Under the pieces are notes generated by a model that worked only from the letters and a program-made list of their open reading frames with translations, was not told where the DNA came from and did no database searches. This document shows, piece by piece, positions 1-11,773 of a stretch of 64,000 nt of DNA. The stretch is taken from assembly GCA_905331475.1 (NCBI GenBank), contig CAJNYU010002662.1, forward strand, positions 9,874 to 73,873, read 5' to 3'. How positions within the stretch are numbered: position 1 is the stretch's first letter; each line of letters begins with the position of its first letter. Both the position numbers and the translations under genes were made by a program. The stretch comes from Rotaria socialis (Eukaryota > Rotifera > Eurotatoria > Philodinida > Philodinidae).

Positions 1-208
1 GTTTTCTAAGAAAAACTTAATTCATTAATATTAATGATTAATGAAAAACATTAACATTAATTTTAAAATTAATGTTTTCATTAATCATTAATATTAATGA
101 ATTAAGTTTTTCTTAGAAAGCATTAACCATTAATATTAATGGCTAATGGAAGTCATTAATTAATGTCATTAATTAAGTTCCGTTAAAAAAAATGGCCCAC
201 CCCTACTG
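1..208. mobile_element. End of a hAT-like non-autonomous foldback element (cut by window start)
   Basis: Positions about 3-50 and 79-118 form a long imperfect inverted repeat rich in ATTAATATTAATG units; the left arm has about 7 extra bases near the centre. Further ATTAATATTAATG units follow to about 180. The block ends at 191-208 in AATGGCCCACCCCTACTG, whose reverse complement CAGTAGGGGTGGGCCATT resembles the CAGNGGTGGGC-type termini of many animal hAT elements. No coding sequence is present. The other terminus lies outside the window, so the element type and full length are inferred. Confidence 0.5.
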
Positions 209-2159
209 TTCACTACTGTTAAAATATAGTATTTTCTTAATATTGTGATTAAATCCTTGCCCATGGTTTCAGCTAAGACTCTAACCAACAGAAAGAGAAT
301 CGGTTGTACAACCTTGATGAATGAAACTATTCTTCAGTTTATGATCCAAAAAAATATTATTTCTCTTCTCATTCACTCTTGATATGCGGAGCATGGAGTG
401 AGAGAAGAAGAAAATAATATCCTATGGTAAGAAAAAAGAAAAAATAATCATTAAACATAAACAGGAAGAGTAGCAACACACGATAAATTCATCTCTCGGC
501 CAAGAATTAATTGAACAATAGTCGATGAAAAGACGCATGAAAATTGATTAGTTCAATGTATTTCATCAACTTATTGATACATAAGAAATACGAACAAAAC
601 AATAAGGGGAATTGAAGGTCACCTTGAAGATAAATAATCATGCGGAATATGACATATTTTTCTTGACTTAGTCTACAACACAAAAACTGGCATGACATAA
701 ATGAAGCACATTTTATGTTATCGTGAATTATGAAGGGCAACTATTATTGGTATTAAAGCTAAAGTACACCATACAACGTGCATCTTGCATTAAAAAGAAA
801 AGCTGAAAAAACTGCAAGAGAGAGTTATTGACTTAGTTTGGAATTTCAAAAAAAATTATCCTACCTTATGTATCTCGGATCACGAAGAGAAGTCTAAAAA
901 ATGAAAGCGGAGAGATATTGACTTGACTTCGAATATCAAAAAAAATTTATGATACTAAATCCATCCAATATCTCGGATCAAAAAGAGTCTATAAAACTAG
1001 AACAGACGGATATCATTTATTTTTAATGCTTTTTGGATTCATATAATTCATACTACTTTTGGAATATAAATTTAGTAGACCGTTGCAAGCAAAATAAAAG
1101 GAAGTGTGCGATCTGAAAAATTCTTAAAAACAACGACTGAAGCTGCTATGTTGAAAGTTTTCGTTCAATAAATTTAGAGTCATTCTCACTAAATAGTTGC
1201 AATGATTTTATTCAATCGAAAAAATTACTCTATTTGTTTAGTTCTCGAACGATCTTGCTTTGGAAATCGTGATTATATGAAATTAATTAAAAGTACTCAT
1301 CGAGTTCAATTATTTTCACACTAACTGTATGTCAACATTTTAGCTATGCGGAACAAAAACAAAATGACTAGATGTATTTGTTTCAATCGATCTTCAGAAG
1401 ACTTCTACCTCGTTTATTTCTGCAAGTTAGGAATCGGATACAGTTTGAAAAAAAGTTTTCTTTTTATTGCACATCATATTTCATGAAGTGTTTCACAAAG
1501 CTCTACCGATGGTGTTATCATCCGTAAACGCCAGGGTGGTCAGATCAAAAATTGAAAAATCAAAAATTAATCAGCAAATGGCAGTTTTTGACAAATTAGT
1601 ACATCTTCCACTAAAATACTGATATTCAAAGTTCTGCTGCGTTTCTGTTCATTGACGGGAACTTTATTTTCAAAGATATTTCAATAAAACGAAAGGTAAT
1701 ATAGTGAATATACCGTTTACCTAATAAGAAGACATCAATAAAAGATACTTAATGTTGAGCTTCGTGTTAAATTTAAAACACGTTCACAAAAACGAGCAAA
1801 ACTAAATCAAATATATTCTGCGCAGATTAAAAAGTCCAACGAGAAAAAAAACCGTTAAATCCCATCATCTCGGTATTGTTATTCATATTTCGTACCTTTT
1901 GGAATTTGCTCAAGGAAGTTTGTTTTAATATAACATATGCCAATAGAACCTTCTCAAGAATAATTGCCATTCATTTTTATTTTAAGTTAAGCATTATCTG
2001 GTTTTATATTATCGAATTACGATAATCGGACTATAAATGCTTTATATGACCGAAAATCAATTCGACGCCAAAATTCGAACGACGAATATAAAAGATGATT
2101 AATAGAGAAAATTGATGAAACACTATTGACTTATTATAGTGATGGGTTATAACCCTAAT
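209..2159. other. Gene-poor AT-rich stretch
   Basis: No convincing coding exon, RNA gene or strong repeat is seen. Open frames are short and of biased AT-rich composition. Two similar segments near 790-890 and 900-1000 share the pattern TATTGACTT...GAATxTCAAAAAAAATT...TATCTCGGATCA, which suggests a short diverged local duplication. Confidence 0.5.
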
Positions 2160-2520
2160 CCACTCTCCCCCGACGACTCCCCGGGGAGACCCCGCAAAAC
2201 AACGAAATCCCTGGGGAGTCCCTGTCGTGAGTCCCCGGGGACTTTTTATTTGGGGGACTCCCCGGGGATTTCTCTGGGGAGAATTGGTGAAGTTTTTTAA
2301 AATTAAAAAAAAAACTTTTTAGTTTTTTTAAATTTTAAAAAATTTAGAAGAATTTATTAGTAATTAGATATTTCATCGATTTTGGTCATATAACTTCCCG
2401 GGGAGTCCCCAGTGAGTCCCCATAAAAGAACGAAATCCCTAGGGACTCCCTGTCGTGAGTCCCCGGGGATTTGTCAGGGGACTCCCTGGGGATTCTTCTA
2501 GGGAGAGTTGACTAGGGAAG
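2160..2520. repeat. GC-rich palindromic repeat, two diverged copies about 228 bp apart
   Basis: Two blocks (about 2162-2282 and 2395-2515) are built from CTCCCCGGGGA-type palindromes and share CCCTGTCGTGAGTCCCCGGG, starting near 2220 and again near 2448. Each block begins with CCCCGGGGA(G) and ends with a GGGGATTxxTCT-GGGAG segment that is roughly its inverted partner, so each could fold into a hairpin. The high GC content contrasts sharply with the AT-rich surroundings. No coding capacity is seen. It is probably mobile-element derived. Confidence 0.6.
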
Positions 2521-2534
2521 AAGCAACCAGTTGG

Positions 2535-3145
2535 ATTACTCTCGGCTCGTCCCCAGTTCGTCCCCTCCGCACTAATTGACTCTCAATTCGTCCCCCACAA
2601 AATTCGTACTAATTAGTGACTCATTTGATAAACATATGATTTTCAACAATCAGCTGTTTTATTCAAGAGTAATAAAAGAAACAAGAAAAAAAATCACTTA
2701 ACAAGTTTTGTCTTCAACGCCCGTCTGCGTTTAATCGCGAGTTGCATATCAGTGATCAATCCACCCTTATGGTCATTAAGAAGGAGCTCAAGATTCTCGT
2801 CAATAACATCGTCCACCTTCTTTCGTTTGCGCAATTGAACTCCCGACTCTTCGGACTTGTGATGCTGGTATTCGTGCTCTTCATGCAATAATTCGATAAA
2901 GTTGAAGATGTGAATAGCAGCATTTCTCAGAGCATAGAGAATGTCAGTAGAAAACTAATACACTACTAAGAAATCACATCATATATATATATATATGCAG
3001 AGTGCTCTACGCAGCAATCAATTTTCTTATATTTGTTTCTAATTGTTTCTGGACAGGGATGGACTAATTGGGGGGACGAATTGAGAGTCAATTAAGGGAG
3101 GACGAGTTGAGTTAATTGGTAATGGGGACCAGCCGAGAGGATCCC
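2535..3145. mobile_element. Inverted-repeat element of about 610 bp carrying a short open frame
   Basis: Imperfect terminal inverted repeats flank this unit. A 24-bp core is identical at 2573-2596 and, inverted, at 3071-3094. An outer segment (CTCTCGGCTCGTCCCCA at 2539-2555) matches the reverse complement of 3123-3139 with one mismatch. The arms are rich in TCGTCCCC motifs. The interior holds an 86-codon open frame on the minus strand and a (TA)n run near 2982-2997. No clear target-site duplication was found, so the superfamily is unknown. Confidence 0.55.
2694..2954 (-). CDS. Unrecognised coding exon inside the inverted-repeat element
   Basis: An open frame of 86 codons ends in TGA. It opens directly after a TAG at 2955-2957 that could serve as a 3' splice site (TATTAG). 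There is no in-frame ATG near its 5' end, so it is more likely a last exon or a fragment than a complete gene. The product is highly charged: a helical segment containing ALRNAAIHIFNFIELLHEE, then KRKKVDD, and a basic C-terminal tail (IKRRRALKTKLVK). Codon use is less AT-biased than random frames nearby. I do not recognise the family. It may be the tail of a transposon-encoded protein or a captured host exon; chance cannot be excluded. Confidence 0.35.
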   Translation of the reverse strand, partial: FSTDILYALRNAAIHIFNFIELLHEEHEYQHHKSEESGVQLRKRKKVDDVIDENLELLLNDHKGGLITDMQLAIKRRRALKTKLVK

Positions 3146-4718
3146 GCGTAACATTATTTATCGGAAGCGAAGATGAAAAAGACGATGCTGACGATTATAA
3201 ATTTCATTCTTTCGTTAAATCAGTAAAAGTTAAATGGAGCGAGTGAATTTATAAGCGATCAGAAGTAGACACAGCGTAAAAGATAAAATAGCATAGGATA
3301 GAAAAGACTTGCGAAAGCATGACGTATGTGTGATCGAGATAGAAAAAAGACAACACCCTTATTAGCTAAAGAAAGTTCGCCTTGAATAAAGTCAGACATA
3401 CGAAAAAAGAGAAGTGATCACATTGCAATGCTTTTATCCAGTTGAAATTTTATGTGGATTCATATTTTCCACTTGGGAGATGTCACCATATTCTGTATAT
3501 AAAATGTAGTTAATTGAAATCATCATCGGTGTCCGAGTGTTTCACTAAACTTACACTGAAACTGCACATCCCTAGATAGGGTATTCTAGCAATGTCAATA
3601 TCTTTAATAGGAAATAAAATATTGAAAATGCATCAATTTTTTATCATTTATTCTATTTTGTGTCTTCTATAGTTATTTACTCTGCCATCATTTCTATTGT
3701 AAAAAGAGATAATCTGCGAGTAGTCAAACAATCTGTTATTAGTTAATCATACTTTTATGTTCAGAGTCACCTAGAAACTGTTCATAGTCTTGACATGACA
3801 TCGTTCTGTAGAGATCTTTGAGCAATCATCAATCGAACTGGTCAATAATGTAAAAATAATGATTCGTACTTCTAAAAGTATTTTATACTGAACAGTCAAT
3901 ATACAACAATCGTACACATGTTTGGATCAAGTACTGATCATAATGATTTATCTCAGTATGGTACATGATCATATCAATCTGACGAAAGCATGTTAAATAT
4001 ATCTAATCATAATCTTACAACTATTTTTGGATGGTTCTGTTTCTAGAAGCTTATTATTATTATTATTTTAGTATCCATCAGTTCTACTTGTGAGATTAAT
4101 AGCATATGTTCAATTTTACTACTATGTCTCTTAAGAAAAGCATCAAACTATGATTAAGATTGATTTCAGACAAAAGAAACATTCTGTGTTCATGTGAATT
4201 GTGGCATCATCCTTTCGCAATAATATTCTAGATTATTCATTTTAGATTAACACAAAAAAATATGGAATGAAAAACAATACAACTATTATGAAAGAATGTC
4301 TAAGCAATAACAGCAAAAATACAATGTATGGGAGATTGGACACTAATCGAATTAGCGACGAATTTTTCTTTAATGCAAGCAACAACAAAGAACTATACCT
4401 TTTTTTTACCTTTTATGTGAAATTAATCAGAAATGTTTTCGCAATCCAATTATTCTCTATTCTGTGTTCGTCAATATTTGTGGAATCTTTGCATTTTACG
4501 TCATACATGCTACAAATGTGCTAGACATAAGAAAGAAAATGCATGAGAAAAATTGCAGCAGTCACATGCATTTCGAGTGTAGGCAGTTGAAATACTCGTC
4601 AACATATAGTAGAATATATTTTAATTCACATAATAGATTGTATTTGCTGTTTAATCTTTTTTTAAATCTATATTTTTTTTTATTATTATTGAAATTATCG
4701 CTACTAACTATTCAACAT
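3146..4718. other. Intergenic region, nothing recognised
   Basis: AT-rich sequence between the inverted-repeat element and the astacin pseudogene. Open frames at 4267-4524 and 4464 onward lack family features, apart from the part of the latter after 4719 that belongs to the astacin-like gene. Confidence 0.5.
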
Positions 4719-5613
4719 ATGATGCACCCATATGTTTTTCTTTTACTAGTATGCTATTCAGCAGTTCAAGGTGACCCAGTCAATTTATTTGTGAATGTAA
4801 CCATTGATGATCGACCTCACCTACAAATTAGCGAAGGTGATATAGTATTTGATGTCGGCTCAGCACCTGTACTTATTCCAGCTAGAAATGCTTACAGAAA
4901 AGCAGCAAAATGGACTCTGGTCTTCTTCCATACACAATCGAGAGATCACAATTTACGGCTGCACAAATCACAACAATTACTAATTCAATGCGTAAAATTG
5001 AACAACAAACAGGTAATTGTATTCGTTTTGTAGAACGTATAAATCATCTGACTTGGATACGCATCTCCGTTGGTACAGGGTAAGTGATCTAAACGATTGT
5101 TTTCTACCGCGATTAATATCTAGACTATCTCGGTTATTGAAATAGCATAGTTGTTGGTCGTACATGGGAAGACAATAGGCTAACGGTTCACAGGATGTTT
5201 CATTTGAAAATCCAGGTTGTCTTTCTCAAAATATTGTTATACATGAATTATTACATGCCGTTGGATTTGCTCATGAACAAACTCGACATGATAGAGATAC
5301 TTATGTTATGTTAAAATCAATTATGAAAATATTCAAAGTGGTAGAGAAAATAATTTTAATCGATATAGTACCACAGAAGTTGATACACTTCAAAAAGCAT
5401 ATGATTTTAGTATGATTGATTGTTAAATCAAACAATAACTGTTATTCGATTCACTGAGCTTCTATCATGCATTATAAATGGAATGCTTTTTCTAAAAATG
5501 GCCTACCAACAATATCTTCAAATGCAAATGTTTCTCAATCAACGATGGGTAGTGCATCAATAATGACTGATTCAGACATTGAAAAAGTAAAATCATATTA
5601 TCTTTGTGCTTAA
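4719..5613 (+). pseudogene. Astacin-family (M12A) zinc metalloprotease pseudogene
   Basis: Astacins are secreted zinc endopeptidases with a signal peptide, a propeptide and a catalytic domain. Here two consecutive ATGs (4719, 4722) begin a hydrophobic signal-like segment (YVFLLLVCYSAVQG), followed by a propeptide-like stretch and the catalytic-domain start RNAYRKAAKW. The PYTIE-like segment and NCIRFVERI lie in a different frame after a 1-base shift near 4915-4925. The zinc-site motif HELLHAVGFAHEQTRHDRD is clear at 5242-5298, and a SIMHY Met-turn near 5467 sits just after a plausible intron inside YDF/SIMHY. Further lesions are an in-frame TAG just before ANGSQDVSF (about 5173) and a frame change after TYVMLKS. 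The end, IEKVKSYYLCA plus TAA, is intact. The multiple breaks make a functional enzyme unlikely, although some could be assembly errors. Confidence 0.82.
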
Positions 5614-5845
5614 TATTTTTCAGTATCATAATTAAAGACGAGGTAATAATCTTTCGAATCAAATAATGATTTATGTATAATTTATAATTCTACATATTTT
5701 CAAACTATATAATAAAATTCGATATTCTTTATTTTTCACAGAGAAATAAAGAAAATCATATCAATTTTATTGTTCTTTAATTGAGAAACATATAAACATT
5801 CATCATTAGATAAAAACTAAGCAAAACATATGAACAAAACACCAA

Positions 5846-5878
5846 CTACACACACACACACAGACATATATATATAAC
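5846..5878. repeat. (AC)n/(TA)n microsatellite
   Basis: A compound CACACACA...CATATATATATA run between the astacin pseudogene and the 3' end of the FGF-like gene. The remainder of 5614-6027 is AT-rich with no gene seen. Confidence 0.8.
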
Positions 5879-6027
5879 AGTGAAAGTAGAAGAAACTATA
5901 CACATAGAACACATTATAATAAATTAAAAACAAAGACAAAATCAAAACCAAACATTTGACTATATGCCATAAAAAATAGTACTTGAAATAAAATATCCAT
6001 TAACAGTCCAAAAGCCCTGAAATAAAC

Positions 6028-8430
6028 CTAATAATGTCTTAACCGTAGAAATGGATCTCTTGTTCGATTGAATAAAGTTATATCAATTTGATTATCAAAC
6101 ATAAAGCGACTGCATTGCTCTTGTTTGAAAATCGGGTTTCGATCTGTCATATATGATGCATAACGATGACGAAGAATAGGATTCATCGATAAAAGATGAA
6201 GAGTACTAAAAGTCATTTGACGTGATGAATCAAGTTCAGAAACAAGTGTCATATATGGACCATCGGAATTTTGACGAAATATACATGCAAGATCATTAAT
6301 TGTAATATTTAGCTGAAAAGTAATTAAATTCAAAAAATTTTAGTCTAATAATCAATGTTTAGCATACCTTTGGTACGATTCGTCCATGTTTATTCATACA
6401 TAACCATTGATCTGAGAGATAATTTTGAATTTGAACACGGCTATAAGCTCCCACCGATCGAAATCCAAAAATTGCTAGAATTTTTATTTATTAATTTTTT
6501 TAAATTTAAAATGTTATTTCACATATTAAACAAAGAAAAATATTTACTTGAAGGATCGTGTCGACTTTGAACAACAGTACGAAAAGGTTTCAGATTAGAA
6601 AACCGAAGATAAAGGGATCCAGGAATAATATTACAATGGAAAACAATACGATAATAACGTGTAGTTGCCAATTGAGAACCGTCAGGCTGTCGATGTAAAA
6701 AACTAACTAGTGATGGTTGATATCGACGATTTTCAGCACGTCTGTATTGAATATATGAATATTTTTCACCAAGGATCGTTGCAAATGATGGCAAAGATAA
6801 TATTGGCTAAATAAAACAAATAAATTCGATATTTTCATATGCTACAATATCTTTCTTTATTTCTTTTTTTTTCTTCATATTATTCATTAACCTTGTATCG
6901 ATGATATTAAATCTCAGAAAAGGCAACAGCAGTACCTAATAGTTCAAATTTCACTATTTTTCTTTCTCGATTCTTTTCGTTCATTCGCAACCATCATTAT
7001 TAAGATTAAATGGCCATAATTTCGTGTATGTATGATGCAATTCCTTATTACAGCATAACAAATGGAAATCATAGAGTAGAATCAAGTGAGCTATGAACAT
7101 TTGTTACGACTCCTAATAAATTCAATAAATGAATAGAACAAGAAAGGAAGAGAAATTGACTACATCGGAACTATTCGCTGATGTAATACTCGTTCGTATT
7201 GATAAACTATAATTTCTACTGATCATCATGAGCAAAGCAAAAAAAACAGGAAAAACATTTTGTCAAAGTTATTTTTACATGTTTTTATAATAACAATTTC
7301 ATCATAATGCATGCATTCCTTTAAAATGAAGTGAATCATTTATGTTGGCAAAAATATCGATTCATATATATGTAGTCATACATGATGCGCGTCAGTTTTC
7401 TAGTGATCGCATTATTATACCTTTGTTATTGCTAATATTAGTATTGTACATATAATTCAGACAATTAAATGTAAGCATCTATCGATTTTGCACAAAATAC
7501 AGGTAAAAGTCTACTACTGTCAATGTCAATATATGTTAGTGTAAAATAAGAATAAGAAAAAGAAGAAGAAGAAAAAAACATTATCTAATTATAGGAGGTG
7601 AAGTCAACTATTTATTCCGAGTATGAACCACATAATGATGACGAAGATATAACAGACATTCTGTAATGCTTATCAAATATATATACGAACAACAACTCAT
7701 CATCGTTATTATTGTCAAGCCTTGACACAGCCTGATGTTCTTCATCGTTATACATACGATAGATGAGAATATAAACATCACCTTCTGACGCACATACACT
7801 TATTCAATAATAAACTGCCTCTTCGCTTTCTTCTTTTTAATGGTTATATTTTCTTTTACACTACTTTCATGAAAAGAGTAATCGACTTGGCATGAGTATA
7901 TATATATATATATATACATATACGTGTGCGCATGTCTACGGTATTCACTCAATGAAACGTTCATCAAATAATACTTCAAATATTGATACTTATCTAATTG
8001 CTCGAAGAAAATATCATAAGAGAATACTGAAAGAAAACGCAAACAAATCTAATATTAACAAAAATAAACGATCTTTATGATTATGATTTTCAAATTATTA
8101 CTTACTAACTCATTTATTTATCTATAGTTTAACTAGGATATATCTTATCCGATAAAATATACTCCATGAGTGGATACTTTTTACGTCTCAAGTCTCAATT
8201 CAAATGTATTCATCATATATGCAAAACTTAGAAGTTCATAAACTCATGTGCTAGTATACATCAAATTTTAAATTTTTATAATATACAAATAATAGTAGTC
8301 TTCAAGTAAGATGACGCAAAATGCGTATTCTCACATATCAAAAATAAATCATCATTTTTATTAAATCCTTCCTTACCACAGTTAAAAAACTGACGACTAG
8401 AATCAACAGTAGAATTATTCTTGTTGCCAT
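6028..8430 (-). CDS. Secreted FGF-like (beta-trefoil growth factor) protein
   Basis: Four exons on the minus strand (8377-8430, 6548-6806, 6368-6474, 6028-6312) join in frame to give 234 codons plus stop; all three introns are GT-AG. Exon 1 is a signal peptide (MATRIILLLILVVSFLTV) that ends at a GTAAGG donor in phase 0. Exons 3-4 carry the FGF core: SRVQIQNYLSDQWLCMNKHG resembles the FGF strand pattern RV.I.....G.Y.CMN..G, and GRIVPK...ACIFRQNSDGPY nearly fits the FGF family signature (G-x-[LIM]-x-[STAGP]...C-x-[FLM]-x-[EQ]...Y), with slightly altered spacing. The CMNKHG form recalls the FGF8/17/18 group. The C-terminal part is basic and aromatic. FGFs signal through receptor tyrosine kinases in development. 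The family call rests on motif recognition; receptor binding cannot be judged. The first intron (about 1.57 kb) is long for this genome. Confidence 0.72.
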
Positions 8431-8783
8431 CCATTCGTCAAAAGGATTTGAAATAATATTCGAGTATTTATCATTAATCAATCAGTATTGAAGAGATAAC
8501 GAGAACAGTAACAGTGTTGAGTCACATAAAATTTACCTAGAAAGAAAGAATACAATTAACTTTTGATCGAGACTATATTAGACGAATAGTTACTAACGCG
8601 AAACTATCTCATTGGGCACGTTATAAAAAAAAGGAAAACGAGAAGATTTACGTTCGTCTTAAGCTATTTATGAAAAAAATAATCATACAAAGAAAAAACA
8701 GGAGAGTCGCACAAGAAATTACATATAGCTATTATTTCACTGCATCATCGTTCTGTTCTTTTCGTGTGCACATTCTTGTTCTC

Positions 8784-8814
<31 letters not shown>

Positions 8815-11773
8815 TCCTCTCTCCCTAACTCTCTCTTATGTTTCGTTAAATACATAAGAACAGAAACAAGCAAAAAAATGATATATTGTTTCTCTGTTCA
8901 ATGAATTTTTGTCAGTAACATCTCTTGTACTATTAAAAATGATAACGAATAAACAAACAAAAAAGTGTTACATCGATTCTTTGTCAAAAGAAAGTATTCG
9001 AACTCGAATAACATACACTATGTATAAACATTCATTTTTTCATGTTATTTGAGTGTGAAAACATTAACTTTACACAAAATACATTGACATAATCAATCTC
9101 TCAGACAAACAGACAGGCAGACAGTCCTTTTCTACTATCAAATTGCTATTAGCACATTTTATTTATTTGCTCTGTATACATACATCTCAAATTTAACAAT
9201 CATACTTCGTTAAAATAAGAAATTTTTCAACCCTGAACGTGTCATGTATATATTGTGATTGATTCTTCAAACGATAACATACAGGAGTATGCTTTCAATT
9301 AAATCAGTACAAGGTTATTAGCTATATCTTTCATGTTGATAACTCTATTTAAAAAGAAAAACTCAATTGTTGAATGTCCTCAAATTAACACTCATTTAAG
9401 TTTATATGAAGAAACTCATTGATTCATTATTCATCGTAGATTAATAGACATCTGTACACATCTAACCATTGATATTTTATATTTTTCTTAATAAATAAGT
9501 AGAATTTTATTGGTAAATCTATGTGATTAAGATAGAACATAGTATGAATTGAAATTTTTGGTTGTCAAAATTGTCGTAGTAGTAGTAATTTATTTATTTC
9601 ATGTGTGACTGATATTAATTTATAAAAACAAATAACAGCAATAGAAACTAGACAATCATAGACAATAACATTAGAGCAAGAATAATTTTTTTTTGTTTTT
9701 ACATAATAAACATATGAATAAAAACAAAAAATCTTTTGGAATTCCAATAAAATTTCAATATATTCGTTCGTTTGAAGCTCGAATGGTCGCGTAGAGCTTC
9801 ATAAACTTTCTTGTCAACTTAGAAACCTTCAATAAATTTAACTGTCGTTAATTGTCTTAAAGAAAAAGCGTTATAAAGTCGGCATTTATTCTTTGTTTAT
9901 GAATTATATACATTCATTATCCTCGTATACTTTCAAAAGAGATCATACAAGTTCGAAGCCATTACTTTCTATTTCGTTTCGACCTAATTTCAACTCTTTC
10001 TTTTTTGTTATTACGTTCGACAAATTGACGGTACTTGATAGTATCGATAAGAAAAAAATAATGATTGATCTTGTGCTTGAATATTAGATAGATAGAGTGA
10101 AGGAAGTAACCTTGAATATATATCAGGTAAAATGGTGTGTAATATCAAGTATTGGTTGCCTTTGAGTTAAGAGAAGAAAAAAATAAGACATGAATGCATC
10201 CATTGTTACTGAGAAAAAAATATAGATGCGTATGGATATGCTGATTCTATATTGAATAAATGTTAACGAGTATTGAGTCAATACTATTGACTCATTTTAT
10301 TGACAAGAAATAAATTTTCGTTGGATTTCATTTCAGGAGTATTAAAACAGCCTTTTGTATTCAAGCTGAGAACGATTTGAATTTTACTTCCCACCAATTA
10401 TTCCATTCATTGTTTAGTCAATCGTTTACTTTACATGAAACGATAAGACAAAAATAAACGCTGTTGCTCAGTACTTACGAAACGTGATCTGACAAAAGCT
10501 GTTTATATCATTCGTTTGAAAAATTTATCAGAAGTGAGTTCTAAATGATGTAAAAGCAACGAGTGACATAAATCTCGAATGAGAATATTTGAAGCAACAT
10601 TTTTCTTCTTGCTATAGATAGTTTTATTTTAATTTTTAGAAAACTTACGCAAGAGTAAAACTAAGAATTTTTAGTTCATTTTATCCCGTAGTGCTGTTAA
10701 CCAAAAAACAAATTCTGTGAGCAGATATTGACCAATTTCTACTGATACATTGTTTTTAAAGAATCAGAATTTAAGGGTTTGATATATTCATCGTAGTTAA
10801 AATGGCATTATTTAAATCGCATTAAAAAGTCTTCAATAAGATATATAACAATAAATGTTTTTATTTCCCAATATACAATGATTCTTTTGTTATTTTGTTT
10901 TTAACTCATTAATATTAAATTGTTTTTCTAGTAAATCGTTTTTGAAAACAAGATCTATCAAGACTACCATTGATGATTCTTCGCTAGTACAAACGTGATC
11001 TTGAGATTATCACGCTTCTTCCAGTGAGAAAGTTTTCAACTTTTTTTTAAAGAAACATCGTTATTTTTATTAGAAATACAAGACTAAAATATGACAAAAA
11101 ATAATCTCATCTTCTCAATTTAACTAATTGTCTATGCACTCTGGGTAATATGAGTAAAATAGTATTTACACTTCCTTCCGAATTTTCTATTCTTAGTCAT
11201 ATTTCTGTTTATTCGTAAATATAATAATGTAAATCAATAAATGTCCTATAAAAGCATGATTAAATCAAAGAATCAACGATGCAGTCTTGCATTAAATTCA
11301 AGTCTACCATATATAGTAAATTCGTACGTTCCTACTGGTTTTTACACTTCATTTCCTCTATGAGAATAACCTGTCTTCACCATAAGGTAACAAATATAAT
11401 GATGAAAAAATTCAGAATATTTTATTTATAATTATTTACTCATAAATAAACAATTCTCGCTTTTTCCAGATTAGAAAATAAATGAAACACTCTCTTTTCT
11501 TTTTATATTAAAACAAAAAAGTTCACACACATAAATCAAAGTTCTATTTATTTGTGTGAAACACTTGCTCACAAAAACCTGCTGATTAATAAATGAAAGA
11601 ACGCTTATAAATCTCTGAACTTATATTAAAAAAATCATAAGCGAAATAAAATAATAAAGCACACTAAGTTTTTGTTTTTATAGACCAACGATATGCATTG
11701 CGGTTGCAATTTTATCGACAATATACTAAAATATAAATCAAATAAACAAATGCTAAAAATAAATATGCAAGAT
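8431..11773. other. Intergenic region between the FGF-like gene and VPS13
   Basis: About 3.3 kb without a recognisable exon. It holds the probable promoter of the FGF-like gene and the 3' flank of VPS13. Apart from a (CT)n tract and AT-rich runs no structure is evident, and the open frames present (for example 9565-9747, 9893-10087) look like chance. Confidence 0.5.
8788..8823. repeat. (CT)n microsatellite
   Basis: A TCTCTCTC run of about 30 bases with one TTCC interruption, roughly 360 bp upstream of the start codon of the FGF-like gene. Confidence 0.85.

Noticed and set aside
7892..8080. 62-codon plus-strand frame beginning in (TA)n sequence
   Set aside because: The start is a microsatellite (YIYIYTYT) and the rest is Lys/Asn-rich; it lies in the first intron of the FGF-like gene.
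8758..8830. Possible CRISPR-like or tandem satellite array
   Set aside because: It is a simple (CT)n microsatellite with no spacer structure; no CRISPR array is expected in this animal genome and none was seen.
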